Part shown: positions 1 to 8,035 of the stretch, piece after piece
Numbering within the stretch: position 1 is the first letter of the stretch
Layout: every line of letters starts with the position of its first letter
NCBI GenBank assembly: GCA_022820805.1
Contig: JAJEEV010000037.1
Location: 1 to 64,000 of the forward strand
Reading direction: 5' to 3'
Length of the DNA stretch: 64,000 bases
DNA from: Acidimicrobiia bacterium
GTDB lineage: Bacteria > Actinomycetota > Acidimicrobiia > Acidimicrobiales > Aldehydirespiratoraceae
Program-made: the position numbers and the translations under genes
Notes under the pieces: model-generated
The model's input: the letters and a program-made list of their open reading frames with translations, nothing else
The model's database searches: none
Told to the model about the DNA's origin: nothing

Positions 1-2
1 TC

Positions 3-131
3 AACATCCGCATCATCAACCCAACCACCGGCGAACTACTGCGACAGCTCACCCTCAACCCAAACCGCGACTACCAACCCCAAGCCCGAAACACCGCTGC
101 CGCGTGGGTTCGCGATGTTCCTATGTCTTGA
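3..131 (+). pseudogene. C-terminal end of an IS481-type transposase/integrase (cut by window edge)
   Basis: The first 42 codons encode the end of a protein with a GELLRQLTLNPNRDYQP-like stretch before a TGA stop at 129-131. This tail is typical of IS481-family integrase-type transposases, where it follows the DDE catalytic core. The catalytic part lies outside the window, so it cannot be said whether the element is intact. The tail lies 14 bases from a tRNA-Pro gene on the other strand and is poorer in G+C than its surroundings, as expected of imported DNA. Confidence 0.6.
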
Positions 132-145
132 CACATCACAATTGT

Positions 146-218
146 CGGGCAGGCGGGATTTGAACCCACGACCTCCTCGTCCCGAACGAGGCGCGCTACC
201 AAGCTGCGCCACTGCCCG
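146..218 (-). tRNA. tRNA-Pro (anticodon CGG)
   Basis: The reverse strand folds into a full cloverleaf of 73 nt. The acceptor arms are CGGGCAG and CTGCCCG, the D-arm stem is GCGC/GCGC, the anticodon stem is CCTCG/CGAGG with loop TTCGGGA, and the T-arm carries TTCAAAT. The loop gives anticodon CGG, which reads the proline codon CCG. No CCA is encoded. Confidence 0.93.
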
Positions 219-249
219 TGTTGCAGCGCGGAAGAGGTTAGCCGAGCCC

Positions 250-296
250 AGGGCCCGAGCGGCCCGTGAGCGCAGCGAACAGGAGCGGGGAACCGA
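250..296 (+). repeat. Dispersed short repeat, family C, copy 1
   Basis: A segment containing CCCGAGCGGCCCGTGAGCG followed by CAGCGAACAGGAGCGGG recurs at 6186-6241 and 40190-40246 with few differences. All three copies lie between genes. The function is unknown; it may be a small REP-like element. Confidence 0.55.
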
Positions 297-310
297 TGCG
301 GGCCACGCCC

Positions 311-691
311 TCAGGCGGTGGCGGAGGCTTCGGTCAGGGTGGCCGACACCAGGCGGGCGAGGCCCATCGGGTCGATCGGCTTGACCAGCCAGGCGTCCGC
401 GGTGCTGCGGCGGGCCAGGAACTCGTCGGCGTCGCGGTCCAGCAGCATCACCACCGGCCGTCGCGGCAGCCGGCCCATGTCCTCCTCCTGGCGCAGGGCC
501 AGGCAGGCGGCCATCCCGCCCATGTTGCCCACCTGCAGGTCGAGCACCACCAGCGCGGGGTCGACCAGTTCGACCGCCTCGAGGGTGTCAGCGCCCCGCC
601 GCACCCGGTGCAGGGCGTGCTCGCCGCTCAGTGCGGCCTCGCACTGCGCCGCGATCCAGTCGGCGTCGGTCACCAGCAGCACATCGGGCAC
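311..691 (-). CDS. Single-domain response regulator (CheY-like receiver)
   Basis: The 126-residue product is a stand-alone receiver domain. It shows an N-terminal acidic pair (D9, D11), the predicted phospho-acceptor Asp51 in LVVLDLQ, and the conserved Lys104-Pro105. The usual Thr/Ser of the phosphorylation switch seems replaced by Leu84, so signalling may be altered. There is no output domain, so it must act through a partner. The divergent neighbour encodes a STAS domain protein, which suggests a partner-switching circuit. The GTG start at 691 lies 7 bases after a TACGAT box (699-704 on this strand), so the mRNA is probably leaderless. Confidence 0.8.
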   Translation of the reverse strand: MPDVLLVTDADWIAAQCEAALSGEHALHRVRRGADTLEAVELVDPALVVLDLQVGNMGGMAACLALRQEEDMGRLPRRPVVMLLDRDADEFLARRSTADAWLVKPIDPMGLARLVSATLTEASATA

Positions 692-753
692 GACGGAGAT
701 CGTACCGGCTCCCGCTACCCCGATCCCAGCGGTGGCCGGATATCCTCCAGCCC
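692..753. promoter_or_regulatory. Divergent promoter pair for leaderless response-regulator and STAS genes
   Basis: The 62-base gap holds two outward-facing -10 boxes of the form TAnnnT. TACGAT on the minus strand (699-704) is 7 bases from the GTG at 691, and TATCCT on the plus strand (741-746) is 7 bases from the GTG at 754. Neither gene has a Shine-Dalgarno sequence. Both transcripts would start at or next to the start codon. Confidence 0.55.
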
Positions 754-1107
754 GTGCTGGACATCGAGTCTTTCCACAACGAGGACGAGTCCTACCACCT
801 GCTCCGTCCCACCGGTGAGCTCGACGCCTACACCGTGGCCCACTTCCGGGAGGCGCTGGCGGACCATGCCGCCGCGGGCCGTCTCGTGGTGGATCTCTGC
901 GGGGTGCCGTTCATCGACTCGGCCGGACTCGGAGCCCTCATCGGCGGGATCCGCCGCATCCGCGAGAACGAGGGCCGGGTCGTGGTGTTCTGCGACGGTG
1001 CGACGCTGATCCGGCTGCTGCACACCACCGGCTTCGACCGCATCGTGCCGGTCGAGGAGACCCTCGAGGCCGCGGTCGGCGCCCTCGACCGAGACCCCGA
1101 CGCCTGA
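754..1107 (+). CDS. STAS-domain anti-sigma factor antagonist
   Basis: The 117-residue product is a single STAS domain. The motif DSAGLGAL around residues 55-62 contains Ser56, which corresponds to the phosphorylated serine of SpoIIAA/RsbV-type antagonists. Such proteins bind anti-sigma kinases when unphosphorylated and release the sigma factor. The GTG at 754 is preferred because homology begins right after it and TATCCT lies 7 bases upstream. No kinase or sigma gene is adjacent, so the partner is unknown. Confidence 0.85.
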   Translation: MLDIESFHNEDESYHLLRPTGELDAYTVAHFREALADHAAAGRLVVDLCGVPFIDSAGLGALIGGIRRIRENEGRVVVFCDGATLIRLLHTTGFDRIVPVEETLEAAVGALDRDPDA

Positions 1108-1159
1108 CCGCTCAAGACACGGAGGTGCCCCGCACCGCCGACCAGGGGCGCCTGCGACC

Positions 1160-2542
1160 ATGCGACCAACCCGACGCCTGATCCGCCTGACCGGCCTGAG
1201 CGCCCTGATCCTCGGTGCAGTGCTGGTCTTGGGCTCGCCCGCCGTCGCCGGCGCCTCCGACGCCTCCGACGGTTCGACCGACGGTTCCGACGTTCTCGAC
1301 GTGGTCGAGGTGTCGGGCTTCCTCGACGGGATCATGGCCAACTTCATCGAGCAGTCCATGGACCAGGCCGCCGCGAGCGGCTCGCTGGGACTCGTGCTCC
1401 AGGTGAACAGCTCGCGGGCCGTCATCGACGACGAGCGCCTGGTGGAGCTCGCCGCCCGCATCCGCGCCTCCAGCGTGCCGGTGTACATGTGGGTCGGGCC
1501 CTCGGGGTCGGTGGCCTCCGGAGCGGTCGGCCAGCTGGCCGGGGTGGTGAGCGACCTGGCTCTGGCGCCCGGCTCCGAGCTGGGCGACCTCGGCTCGTTG
1601 ATCGTGCCGCCGGAGCATCTGACCGGGCCCTTCGCCGACGCCTATCCCATCATGCGGGACCGGATGGTCTCGTCGGACGAGGCCATCGAACTCGGTCTGG
1701 CCCGGCCGGGCCCGACCCTGGGGCTCTTCGTGATCGACCTGCCCGGCTTCGAGACCGAGGTCGACACCAGCGGCGACGAGCCGGTGAGGGTCCCGGTCAC
1801 GCCGGTGCGGTTCGCCAAGCTGTCGCTGGTCGACCAGTTCATGCACACCGCGGCCAGCCCCGCGCTCGCCTACCTGCTGTTCCTGGCCGGTGCCGGGCTG
1901 CTGGTCTTCGAGCTCTACACCGCGGGCGTGGGCCTCGCCGGGGGGCTGGGCGCGCTGTCCTTCCTGCTCGGCTGCTACGGGCTGGCCGCGCTGCCGGCCA
2001 ACGGCTGGGCCGTCGGGCTGCTGCTGCTGTCGATGTTCGGGTACGCAGTGGACATCCAGACCGGTGTGCCCCGGGTCTGGACCGTGATCGCCACCGTGTG
2101 CCTCACCGCGGGATCGCTGACCCTGTTCGACGGCGTGTCGTTGTCGTGGGTCACGCTGCTGGCCGGGATCGTCGGGGTCACCGCGGGGATGGTGACCGGC
2201 ATGCCGGCGATGGTCCGCACCCGGTTCGGCACCCCGACGATCGGGCGGGAATGGATGATCGGCGCCCTCGGGGTCGCCCGGGACGCGGTGGACCCCGAAG
2301 GGGTGGTGATCATCGACGGCGCCCCCTGGCGGGCCCGCACCCAGCGAGCCACCCCCGTCGAGCAGGGCGACCCCATCCGGGTGATGGCCCTGGAGGGCCT
2401 GGTCCTCACGGTCGAGCCCGCCGACGACGACGGTGACGCTGACGAGGCTGCCGGCGCGGTCGGGGGGACCGGCGACGGCGATGACGCTGGCGAGGCTGCC
2501 GGCGCCGCAGGGGGAACCGGCGACGGCGACACCGCCGGCTGA
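1160..2542 (+). CDS. NfeD/ClpP-class membrane serine protease-like protein
   Basis: The 460-residue protein has a signal peptide or first membrane helix (residues 8-32), then a ClpP/crotonase-fold region with SGSVASGAVGQLAG near residue 115. Next come four or five hydrophobic helices (about 230-350) and a C-terminal OB-fold NfeD domain (about 365-425). The tail is a low-complexity Asp/Gly/Ala run with a near-repeat. This domain order matches long NfeD proteins, which cleave membrane proteins such as stomatin. The canonical catalytic Ser-Lys dyad is not clear, so activity is uncertain. Confidence 0.75.
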   Translation: MRPTRRLIRLTGLSALILGAVLVLGSPAVAGASDASDGSTDGSDVLDVVEVSGFLDGIMANFIEQSMDQAAASGSLGLVLQVNSSRAVIDDERLVELAARIRASSVPVYMWVGPSGSVASGAVGQLAGVVSDLALAPGSELGDLGSLIVPPEHLTGPFADAYPIMRDRMVSSDEAIELGLARPGPTLGLFVIDLPGFETEVDTSGDEPVRVPVTPVRFAKLSLVDQFMHTAASPALAYLLFLAGAGLLVFELYTAGVGLAGGLGALSFLLGCYGLAALPANGWAVGLLLLSMFGYAVDIQTGVPRVWTVIATVCLTAGSLTLFDGVSLSWVTLLAGIVGVTAGMVTGMPAMVRTRFGTPTIGREWMIGALGVARDAVDPEGVVIIDGAPWRARTQRATPVEQGDPIRVMALEGLVLTVEPADDDGDADEAAGAVGGTGDGDDAGEAAGAAGGTGDGDTAG

Positions 2543-2545
2543 TCC

Positions 2546-2567
2546 GCCTCCCGTCCGGCCCGGAGGC
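2546..2567 (+). terminator. Possible terminator hairpin after the NfeD-type gene
   Basis: GCCTCC and GGAGGC can pair across a 10-base loop just after the stop codon. There is no T-tract, so this is a weak call. Confidence 0.3.
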
Positions 2568-2748
2568 TGAGCGGGCTAGGTGGCCGGCCGCAGCGTTGCC
2601 GGCGATGTCACAGGCCTGCCCGATACTGGCTCCGAGATGCGGGTGTGGACGCCGGGACCGGATTGGCGCTGTTCGAAAGAAAGCGCTCAGCGGCTTGGCT
2701 TCGGTGCACCTCGTGTGGTAGTCGTCACAGTCGAGGAGGGCGTTGGTA

Positions 2749-3018
2749 ATGGGGTTTCCATCGGCCGAGAGGGTTGAGTGGCAGATGCGGGCGGCCTGCC
2801 GCGGCCCCCATGCTTCGGTGTTCTTCCCACCCCCCTACGTCGAGAAGCGCGACGAGAAGCGCCGCCGCGAGCTCCGGGCCAAGGACATCTGCGCCACCTG
2901 CTCGGTGCAGTCCGACTGCCTCCAGTACGCCCTGGACATCGGCGAGCAGCACGGCATCTGGGGCGGCCTCAACGAGGTGGAGCGGCGCGACCTCCTGCTG
3001 CGGACCGCCCGAGCCTGA
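2749..3018 (+). CDS. WhiB-family Fe-S transcriptional regulator
   Basis: The 89-residue protein has the four cysteines of the WhiB 4Fe-4S cluster (C17, C48, C51, C57), the last three as CxxCx5C, followed by the GIWGG turn (69-73) and a basic tail. WhiB proteins are confined to Actinomycetota and their phages and act with the primary sigma factor. The length and spacing resemble the WhiB1/WhiB2 groups. The ATG at 2749 is chosen because GGAGGG ends 8 bases upstream; a TTG two codons earlier is less likely. Confidence 0.95.
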   Translation: MGFPSAERVEWQMRAACRGPHASVFFPPPYVEKRDEKRRRELRAKDICATCSVQSDCLQYALDIGEQHGIWGGLNEVERRDLLLRTARA

Positions 3019-3030
3019 ACTAGGGCTGAA

Positions 3031-4749
3031 CTAGAGCTCCGGCAGCCGGGGGCCGGCGATGCGCACGTCGTCGCGCCGGCGGGTGACGCCGGTGCTGTCC
3101 AGCCGGGCCAGCAGGGCCAGGGCGTACTTGCGGGTGGTGCCCCACGCGTCGCGCGCCTCGGCCACCGTCACCCCTTCGGGCTGATCGGCCAGCAGCCGGG
3201 CCACCACCACCGCGGCCTCCTCGACCGCGGACGCCGCGAAGTGGATCCCGCCGCTCTCGACGAGGCGGCCCTGCCTCACCAGCAGGCGCAGCTCGTCGCC
3301 GCCGACCCCGCTCGCCGCGGGGGGCGCGAACGGCTCGGCCTCGGCTGCGGCCACGAACGGATGGTCCGCCAGCGGATCGGCGCCCCCCGCGACGAGGGCC
3401 CGGCCCTCGCCGGTGGCGATGCCGTCGATGGTGCCGATCACGGCCCGCTCGAAGTCGTCGAGCCCGGCCAGGTCGAGCCCGAGCGGCCCGGCGCCGTCCA
3501 CCGCGTCCGCGAGCCGCCGCCTGGTCTGCTCCAGGTGCTCGGGGTCGACCGCCCACCGGTCCAGATCGGGCGGGCGGGCGGTGCCGGTGAGCCGCTGCAG
3601 CGCGGCCGCGTCTATGCGGCCCCGCTCGGCGATGATCCGGTCCACCGACCGGTCGGGCCGGGCCCGTGAGGCGGGCAGCACCGGGTCGACGTCGAGCACC
3701 TCGCCACCGCCGACCGTCTCGGAGCGTCCCGACTCGCGCAGGATGAAGCGATCCCCCATGCACAGCGGCAGCGGCACCGGCAGGTGCAGCCGCACCAGTC
3801 CCGTCCGGCCCGGCTCGATGGCCGACGGCCCGAGCACCCGCAGCTTCACGGGGTGCTCGCCCGACCCGATGTAGGCCACGTAGGCCCCCCGGCGGGTGAC
3901 GGGGTGGTCGATGGAGGCCAGCACCGACAGCTCCGAGTCGATGGTCGTGGCGGCGTGCCACTGCCCGGCCCTCACCACCGCGTCGCCCCGGGCCACGTCC
4001 CGGTGACCGGCGCCGACGAGGTTGACCGCCACCCGGTTGCCGGGGCCCAGCTCGTCGCACTGCTGGTGCAGGCTCTGAAGGGCCCGCACCCGCACGCTGT
4101 GGCCGGCGGGCAGCAACGCGAGGGTGTCGTCGGTGCTGAGGCGGCCCCCGGTGAGGGTGCCGGTCACCACCGTGCCCGAGCCCTTGATGGCGAAGGCCCG
4201 GTCCACCCACAGCCGGGGCCGGTCGCGGTCGGCGGCGGTCGGGGTGACGGCCAGCAGATCGTCGAGCGTGGCGACCAGCGTGTCCATTCCGGTGCCGTCC
4301 ACCGCGTCGGTGGCCACGATCGGCGCCTCGGCCAGGAACGTGCCGGCGACGTGCTCGGCCACATCGAGACGGGCCAGTTCCACCAGGTCCTCGTCCGCGT
4401 CGCCGGCCTTGGTCAGGGCGACCAGCCCGTGGCGCAGGCCCAGGAGCTGGAGGATGCGCAGATGCTCCTCGGACTGAGGCTTCCATCCCTCGGTCACGTC
4501 CACCACGAACACGCAGGCGTCCACCCCGCTCACCCCGGCCAGCATGTTCTTGAGGAACCGGACATGGCCGGGCACGTCGATGAACGCGATCTGGCGTCCC
4601 GACTCCAGCGGCATCGACGCGAAGCCCAGGTCGATGGTCAGGCCCCGTTCCTTCTCCTCGTCCCACCGGTCGGGGTCGGTGCCGGTGAGGGCCCGCACCA
4701 GGGTGCTCTTGCCGTGGTCGACATGGCCGGCCGTGGCGACTACATGCAT
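3031..4749 (-). CDS. selB: Selenocysteine-specific elongation factor SelB
   Basis: The 572-residue GTPase carries G1 GHVDHGKST (8-16), G2 RGLTIDLGF (35-43) and G3 DVPGH (58-62). EF-Tu-like beta-barrel domains follow, then a long C-terminal part ending in winged helices. This is the SelB layout: it brings Sec-tRNA(Sec) to the ribosome and binds the SECIS hairpin with its C-terminal domains. The G4 motif is degenerate (LTKAGDAD). The gene starts 15 bases after selA and should share its transcript. The window has at least one likely client, the UGA-containing gene at 15811-16644. Confidence 0.95.
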   Translation of the reverse strand: MHVVATAGHVDHGKSTLVRALTGTDPDRWDEEKERGLTIDLGFASMPLESGRQIAFIDVPGHVRFLKNMLAGVSGVDACVFVVDVTEGWKPQSEEHLRILQLLGLRHGLVALTKAGDADEDLVELARLDVAEHVAGTFLAEAPIVATDAVDGTGMDTLVATLDDLLAVTPTAADRDRPRLWVDRAFAIKGSGTVVTGTLTGGRLSTDDTLALLPAGHSVRVRALQSLHQQCDELGPGNRVAVNLVGAGHRDVARGDAVVRAGQWHAATTIDSELSVLASIDHPVTRRGAYVAYIGSGEHPVKLRVLGPSAIEPGRTGLVRLHLPVPLPLCMGDRFILRESGRSETVGGGEVLDVDPVLPASRARPDRSVDRIIAERGRIDAAALQRLTGTARPPDLDRWAVDPEHLEQTRRRLADAVDGAGPLGLDLAGLDDFERAVIGTIDGIATGEGRALVAGGADPLADHPFVAAAEAEPFAPPAASGVGGDELRLLVRQGRLVESGGIHFAASAVEEAAVVVARLLADQPEGVTVAEARDAWGTTRKYALALLARLDSTGVTRRRDDVRIAGPRLPEL

Positions 4750-4764
4750 TCCGGCGGACGGTCT

Positions 4765-6057
4765 CTAGCGAGTCAGGCCGGCGACTTCGCGCAGCGCGGT
4801 CGCCACTTCGGCGTCGTCGTCGGGGTGGACTGTGCGCAGGTCTGCGACGGTGGCCCCTTCGAGCACCCGGGCGATGATCGGCCGGGGCCGCGACCGCAAT
4901 GCGGCGGCGTGGTCGCCGGGCACGGACACGCCGACCGACTCGATCTCCACGCCGGGCAGCGTGCCGCCGCCGGGCGTGGCTGCGGTGGCGACCTCGGCGA
5001 GGCCCTCGTACCGGCCCAGCCGGCCCCTCAGCTCCGCCGGGGTGAGGGCGGCCATCCGCCAGAACTCGATGGCGTTGCCGTCGCCTCGCAGGTAGGCCAG
5101 CGCAGTGTCCTGCAGCGCGGCCAGCACCAGCGACCCCGGCCGCAGCGCCCGGGCAAGCCGGTGGCGGCGGCAGGCGTCGACCAGCTCGGCCCGGCCCGCG
5201 ATGATGCCGGCCTGGGGTCCGCCCAGGAGCTTGTCGCCGGAGAAGGTCACCAGCGCGGCGCCGGCCTCGAGGGTCTGGCGGGCGGCCGGCTCGGAGTCCA
5301 GCCACGGCGGGGGGCCGCCCTCCAGCCAGCCGCAGCGGCTGTCGAGCAGGCCCGATCCGATGTCGGCCACCAGCGGCGGGCCCAGGTCGGCCAGCTCAGC
5401 CGTGCGGGGCGCCTCGGTGAAGCCCACCACCCGGAAGTTCGACTGGTGGACCTGCATCACCACCGCGACGTCGTTGGCGGCGTCGGCCACCGCGGCGGCG
5501 TAGTCGGCCCGGCGGGTGCGGTTGGTGGTGCCGACCTCCACCAGCCGGGCGCCCGACCATGCCATCACGTCGGGAACCCGGAAGCCGCCGCCGATCTCCA
5601 CCAGCTCGCCCCTCGACACCACCGCGTCGCGGCCTTCGGCCAGGGCGGCCAGCACCAGCATCACCGCGGCCGCGCAGTTGTTGACGGCCATGGCCGCCTC
5701 GGCTCCGCAGGCCCGGGCCAGCAGGCCGGGCGCGCCCCGCTGGCGGTCGCCCCGCTCTCCGGTGTCGATGTCGAGCTCCAGGTTGGAGTACTGGGCGCTC
5801 TGGTTGCGAGCCAGCGGCGCCCGGCCCAGGTTGGTGTGCAGCAGCACTCCCGTGGCGTTGATCACCGGCGTGAGCATCCTGCGGCCCAGGGCGCGGGCCC
5901 GCGCCTCCGCGGAATCGGGATCCCCGGCCGCGATGGCGGCCCGGGCCGCGTCCACCAGCAATCGATGGGGCAGGCCGGTGCCGGCCAGCGAGCGGGCCAG
6001 CCGGTCTACGGAGGGCGGTCGATCCTGGGGCGCCACGTCGGCGACAAGGCTACGCAT
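4765..6057 (-). CDS. selA: L-seryl-tRNA(Sec) selenium transferase SelA
   Basis: The 430-residue PLP enzyme converts seryl-tRNA(Sec) to selenocysteyl-tRNA(Sec) using selenophosphate. The PLP-lysine motif SGDKLLGGPQAG is present near residues 263-274, and the N-terminal region with NATGVLLHTNLGRAPL near residues 66-81 is typical of SelA. It is the first gene of a selA-selB operon. Neither selD nor a tRNA(Sec) gene could be found in this window, so they must lie elsewhere. Confidence 0.95.
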   Translation of the reverse strand: MRSLVADVAPQDRPPSVDRLARSLAGTGLPHRLLVDAARAAIAAGDPDSAEARARALGRRMLTPVINATGVLLHTNLGRAPLARNQSAQYSNLELDIDTGERGDRQRGAPGLLARACGAEAAMAVNNCAAAVMLVLAALAEGRDAVVSRGELVEIGGGFRVPDVMAWSGARLVEVGTTNRTRRADYAAAVADAANDVAVVMQVHQSNFRVVGFTEAPRTAELADLGPPLVADIGSGLLDSRCGWLEGGPPPWLDSEPAARQTLEAGAALVTFSGDKLLGGPQAGIIAGRAELVDACRRHRLARALRPGSLVLAALQDTALAYLRGDGNAIEFWRMAALTPAELRGRLGRYEGLAEVATAATPGGGTLPGVEIESVGVSVPGDHAAALRSRPRPIIARVLEGATVADLRTVHPDDDAEVATALREVAGLTR

Positions 6058-6185
6058 CCGGCTGCCGCGCGGCGGGGTCCATTCCCGAGAGGCCGGGCGG
6101 GCCCCGTATGAGCTTTGCTCGCCCGCCTGCTCGCTCGGCTCCTAGAGGCCGAGCGGATAGGCACGCGAATCCGGCGCATACGGCG

Positions 6186-6241
6186 CGAGGCCGTGGCCCG
6201 AGCGGCTCGTGAGCGCAGCGAGCAAGAGCGGGAATGACACC
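6186..6241 (+). repeat. Dispersed short repeat, family C, copy 2
   Basis: This copy shares GAGGCCGTGGCCCGAGCGGC and the following GTGAGCGCAGCGA(A/G)CAAGAGCGGGAATGACACC pattern with the copy at 40190-40246, and most of its core with 250-296. It lies between the divergent selA and fxsA genes. Confidence 0.6.
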
Positions 6242-6281
6242 GCAGCACCGCGACCGGCTCCCACCTATCCGCGTGGCCCCT

Positions 6282-6294
6282 TACGCTGGGGGCC
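6282..6294 (+). promoter_or_regulatory. Leaderless promoter of fxsA
   Basis: TACGCT (6282-6287) fits the actinobacterial -10 consensus TAnnnT and ends 7 bases before the GTG start at 6295. No Shine-Dalgarno sequence is present. Confidence 0.5.
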
Positions 6295-6831
6295 GTGTTC
6301 ATAGTGCTGCTCCTGGCCCTGCTGTGCGTGCCGCTGCTGGAGCTGTACGTGATCATCCGGGTTGCCGGCGGCATGGGCACCGGCTCAACCATCCTGCTGC
6401 TGATCGCGGTGTCCGTGATAGGGGCGTGGATGGTGCGCCGGTCCGGGCTGGGGGTGCTCAACCAGATCCGGGTTCGTCTCGACCGGGGCGAGCTGCCCAC
6501 CAATGAACTGGTCGACGGGCTGCTGATCCTGGTCGCGGGCGCGTTGATGCTCACACCCGGGTTCATCACCGACGCGGTGGGCCTGCTGCTGCTGTTCTTC
6601 CCCACCAGGCTCGTGGTGCGGTCGTTGCTGGTGCGCCACTTCGCCAAGAAGATCAACCTCCACGGATGGACGGCGGCACCGGGCGGTCCGGGCGGTCCGG
6701 GCGGATTCGGCTTCGGCTACACATCGGGCGGCGGCCGGCGCCGGCCCAGCAGACCCGACATCCGTGACGTCGACGACGTGCGGGAGGTCCGCGAGAGCCG
6801 GGAGCCCGACCAGGATCAGGAGAGAGACTGA
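6295..6831 (+). CDS. fxsA: FxsA-family membrane protein
   Basis: The 178-residue protein has a hydrophobic N-terminus (residues 2-17), a second helix (about 28-45), and a third hydrophobic stretch with the LMLTPGFITDAVG signature (about 82-103). FxsA is a small cytoplasmic-membrane protein; in E. coli, excess FxsA relieves phage T7 exclusion by the F plasmid. Its normal role is unknown. A Gly-Pro-rich stretch and a charged Asp/Arg/Glu tail follow the core. The gene begins a run of plus-strand genes. Confidence 0.88.
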   Translation: MFIVLLLALLCVPLLELYVIIRVAGGMGTGSTILLLIAVSVIGAWMVRRSGLGVLNQIRVRLDRGELPTNELVDGLLILVAGALMLTPGFITDAVGLLLLFFPTRLVVRSLLVRHFAKKINLHGWTAAPGGPGGPGGFGFGYTSGGGRRRPSRPDIRDVDDVREVRESREPDQDQERD

Positions 6832-6846
6832 CCATGGAGACTGACC

Positions 6847-8016
6847 GTGCAGATTGACCCCGCCGTCACGGCGGCAGTGGACGGGGTGCTCACCACCACC
6901 CGGGCGGTGCGCCGGCGTTTGGACCTCGAGCGCGACGTCGACGACGAGATCATCCTCGACTGCATAGACATCGCCGAGCAGGCCCCCACCGGGGGCAACC
7001 AGGGCAGTCGCCGCTGGCTCATCGTGCGCGACCCCGAACTCAAGCAGCGCCTCGCCGAGCTGTACCGCGGCGTGATCGGCAACCGCATGATCACCGCCCG
7101 CGACCGCCTGGCCGGCACTGGAGACCCCCGCGAGCGCTCCATGCGGTCCTCGGCCCATCTGGCCGAGCACCTGGGCGAGGTGCCCGCCATCGTCATCCCG
7201 GTGATCCTCGGTCGTCATGACGGCAGCGGTCGCCCCGGCCTGTTCGACTCGGTGATCCAGAGCGGCTGGAGCTTCTGCCTGGCCCTGCGGGCCCGGGGCC
7301 TGGGCACGGCCTGGACCACCGCCGGCCTGGCGAACGCGCCGGACATCAAGGAACTGCTCGACATCCCCGAGGACGTGACCGAGATCGCCATGTTCCCGGT
7401 GGCGTGGACGGTGGGAACCGACTTCAAGCCGGCCCGGCGCCACCCGGCCCGGGAGATCGCCTACTTCGACGGCTACGCCAGGACCTTCGAGCGGGGGCCC
7501 AGCCATCCGGTGTGCATGGCCGACGGCCCCGGCACCGTCGCCGAGGCCGACATCCGGGCAGATCCGGCCGCGGTATGGGCGCGCGTCACCGACATCAACC
7601 TGCCCGCGGAGTTCTCCGAGGAGTTTCAGGGCGCCGTGTGGCAGGACGGACATGACGGCCCGGCGCTGGGCGCCCGCTTCGTCGGCCGCAACCACCATCC
7701 GGGGCGGGGCGACTGGGAGGCGACCTGCTTCGTCGACGTGTTCGAGGAGGGGGCCGCGTTCGGGTGGTGCACCAGCGACGTCGACAATCCCGGCGCCCGG
7801 TGGCGGTTCGAGCTGGAGCCCGTCGTGGGCGGCACCCGCCTGCGCTTCAGGGGCATCCTGGGACCCGGCCCGTCCGGGCTGGACGCCATCATCGAGTCCC
7901 GGCCCGACTTGGAGCCTCGCATCATCGCTCGCCGCATCAGCGAGCACCGGGCCAACATGCAGCGGGTGGTGGACGGGATCAAGACCCTGCTCGAGCAGGT
8001 GCCGGCCGGTTCCTGA
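6847..8016 (+). CDS. Nitroreductase fused to an SRPBCC/START-like domain
   Basis: The 389-residue protein is a two-domain fusion. Residues 1 to about 215 form a nitroreductase-type FMN domain, with the flavin-binding region TTRAVRRRLD and SRRWLIVRDPE and a conserved central part QSGWSFCLALRARGLGTAWTT. Residues about 225-385 look like an SRPBCC ligand-binding domain (ADIRADPAAVWARVTDI, EEFQGAVWQDG, RWRFELEPVVGGTRLRF). A fused binding pocket suggests flavin-dependent reduction of a bulky hydrophobic substrate, but none can be named. The GTG start is preceded by GGAG; the LLM oxidoreductase follows 19 bases downstream. Confidence 0.8.
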   Translation: MQIDPAVTAAVDGVLTTTRAVRRRLDLERDVDDEIILDCIDIAEQAPTGGNQGSRRWLIVRDPELKQRLAELYRGVIGNRMITARDRLAGTGDPRERSMRSSAHLAEHLGEVPAIVIPVILGRHDGSGRPGLFDSVIQSGWSFCLALRARGLGTAWTTAGLANAPDIKELLDIPEDVTEIAMFPVAWTVGTDFKPARRHPAREIAYFDGYARTFERGPSHPVCMADGPGTVAEADIRADPAAVWARVTDINLPAEFSEEFQGAVWQDGHDGPALGARFVGRNHHPGRGDWEATCFVDVFEEGAAFGWCTSDVDNPGARWRFELEPVVGGTRLRFRGILGPGPSGLDAIIESRPDLEPRIIARRISEHRANMQRVVDGIKTLLEQVPAGS

Positions 8017-8035
8017 TGGTGGCTCGCGGCGGCCT

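Noticed and set aside
3020-6111. Very long antisense reading frames over selB and selA
   Set aside because: They are Arg/Gly/Pro-rich shadows produced by high-G+C codon use and have no domain content; selA and selB explain the DNA fully.
6058-6294. tRNA(Sec) near selA
   Set aside because: No long acceptor arm, TCA anticodon or T-arm could be found; the gap holds repeat family C and a promoter.
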